Assembly (NCBI RefSeq): GCF_030817535.1
Contig: NZ_JAUSZL010000002.1
Coordinates: forward strand, 2,170,001-2,234,000
Source: Streptomyces sp. V3I8
Lineage (GTDB): Bacteria; Actinomycetota; Actinomycetes; Streptomycetales; Streptomycetaceae
DNA length: 64,000 bases
Direction of reading: 5' to 3'
The notes below the pieces were generated by a model. The model worked only from the letters and a program-made list of their open reading frames with translations. It was not told the origin of the DNA and did no database searches. A program made the translations under genes and the position numbers. Shown here piece after piece: positions 62,903 to 64,000 of this stretch; position 1 is the first letter of the stretch, and each line of letters opens with the position of its first letter.

Positions 62903-64000
62903 GCGCCGCGACGGACACGGCGGCGGCCACCGGCGGGGCGGACCCGGGCCGGCGTCCGCGATTCCCGTACCTGCGGCAGGACTTCACCGCCTCGCTCGTC
63001 GTCTTCCTGGTGGCCCTGCCGCTGTGCGTGGGGGTCGCCGTGGCGTCGGGCGTACCCGCCGAGCTCGGCCTGATCACCGGCATCGTGGGCGGTCTGGTCA
63101 CCGGCCTGCTCCCCGGCAGCAGCCTCCAGGTCTCCGGCCCGGCCGCGGGTCTGACCGTGCTGGTCTTCGAGGCGGTGCGCGCCTACGGACTGGCCGTGCT
63201 CGGCGTCATCGTGCTCGTCACGGGCCTGATCCAGCTCGCCATGGGTGCCCTGAGGCTGGGGCGCTACTTCCGGGCCATCTCGGTGGCCGTCGTCGAGGGC
63301 ATGCTGGCGGGGATCGGCCTGGTCCTCATCGCGGGCCAGCTCTACTCGGTGGCCGGCGCGAAGGCCCCCGCGTCGGGCCTGGACAAGCTCGCCGGGCTGC
63401 CGGGGCTCGTCGCCGACTCCGCCGGATCCACCACGGCACTGGCCTCGGTCGGGCTCGGCGCCGCCACCGTCGCCGTGCTCGTGCTGTGGAAGCACCTGCC
63501 GGCGAAGGTCCGTACGGTGCCGGGGACGCTCGCCGCGGTGGCGCTGGCCACGCTGGCGGCCCTGGCGTTCGACCTGCCGGTGGCGACGGTCGAGGTGCGC
63601 GGGCTGCTCGACTCGATCCGGTTGCCGGGGCTCGAGGCCGTCGGCGGGCTGGCGAGCGTGGGCGTGCTCGGCACGGTCCTGGCCTTCGTGCTGATCGCGT
63701 CGGCGGAGTCGCTGTTCAGCGCCGCCGCCGTGGACCGGCTGCACGACGGGCCGCGCACCGAGTACGACAAGGAACTGATGGCGCAGGGCGCGGGCAACAC
63801 GGTCTGCGGACTGCTCGGCGCGCTGCCGATGACCGCCGTGATCGTGCGCAGCTCGGCGAACGTGTCCGCGGGCGCCCGGACGAAGGCGTCCCGGGTGCTG
63901 CACGGGGTGTGGCTGCTGCTGTTCGCGGCGCTGCTGCCGGCCGCGCTCGCGTACATCCCGCTGCCGGCGCTGGCGGGCGTCCTGGTGCACGCGGGCTGGA
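62899..64000 (+). CDS. SulP family inorganic anion transporter (partial)
   Basis: The gene runs off the right edge; 367 residues are visible, beginning at the GTG that overlaps the carbonic anhydrase stop. It is a SulP/SLC26-type membrane transporter. It has RPRFPYLRQDFTASLVVFLVALPLC at the start, then the SulP signature LPGSSLQVSGPAAGLTVLVFEAV, and later ASAESLFSAAAVDRLHDGPRTEYDKELMAQGAGNTVCG. SulP transporters move sulfate, bicarbonate or other anions. With a coupled carbonic anhydrase, bicarbonate is the more likely substrate. The C-terminal STAS domain is not seen. Confidence 0.92.
   Translation, partial: MSAATDTAAATGGADPGRRPRFPYLRQDFTASLVVFLVALPLCVGVAVASGVPAELGLITGIVGGLVTGLLPGSSLQVSGPAAGLTVLVFEAVRAYGLAVLGVIVLVTGLIQLAMGALRLGRYFRAISVAVVEGMLAGIGLVLIAGQLYSVAGAKAPASGLDKLAGLPGLVADSAGSTTALASVGLGAATVAVLVLWKHLPAKVRTVPGTLAAVALATLAALAFDLPVATVEVRGLLDSIRLPGLEAVGGLASVGVLGTVLAFVLIASAESLFSAAAVDRLHDGPRTEYDKELMAQGAGNTVCGLLGALPMTAVIVRSSANVSAGARTKASRVLHGVWLLLFAALLPAALAYIPLPALAGVLVHAGW

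Overview
The window is a piece of a Streptomyces-type actinomycete chromosome. GC content is very high, with strong G/C bias at third codon positions and many GTG/TTG starts. It carries a geosmin synthase, a conservon (cvn) operon, a WhiJ-like XRE/DUF397/ATPase set, an SSI-family protease inhibitor, a SAV2148-type HEPN protein and a stressosome operon. From memory, the order of geosmin synthase, cvn operon and murC recalls the S. coelicolor SCO6060-SCO6075 region; this was not checked. I saw no tRNA, rRNA, CRISPR array, insertion sequence or prophage.

Left part (1-20 kb). Two adjacent genes of unknown function share a 20-residue NGP-x-N-x-G motif, at the C-terminus of one and the N-terminus of the other. 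They are followed by ketopantoate reductase, a DUF1697 protein, an MMPL exporter, a CDP-alcohol phosphatidyltransferase, an OleD-like macrolide glycosyltransferase, a sugar ABC importer without an ATPase, a phosphotransferase, a LysR/EamA divergent pair, a YbaK-like deacylase, a DEDDh exonuclease and a HEPN protein. Next come two secreted proteins that together look like a copper amine oxidase split between its N-terminal domains and its catalytic domain.

Middle (20-43 kb). treX, treY and treZ together encode the conversion of alpha-glucan to trehalose. treZ is separated from treXY by two paralogous M14 carboxypeptidase-like genes, an SSI inhibitor and a DUF1707-FHA gene. After treZ lie a phosphotransferase-fold protein that lacks both catalytic aspartates, an M24 peptidase, geosmin synthase, an AIM24 protein and an ABC exporter. 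They are followed by a WhiJ-like cluster (ATPase, XRE/DUF5753, DUF397) with a DUF574 methyltransferase, then an orphan sugar-binding lipoprotein.

Right part (43-64 kb). This half is mostly signalling. It holds cvnABCD, then a LysR gene with an RpiB-like gene and a divergent DoxX gene. The stressosome operon rsbR-rsbS-rsbT-ATPase/PP2C-kinase-receiver/PP2C is held together mostly by 4-nt overlaps. Beside it are an RsbW-like kinase gene and a SigB/F/G-family sigma factor gene. murC-msrB, a small stress-like protein, a RibD-like reductase, zapE, a small secreted protein and a translationally coupled beta-carbonic anhydrase/SulP transporter pair close the window. Six copies of a palindromic element (core AGGGGCGCGGGGAACTGCGCG) lie at gene ends.
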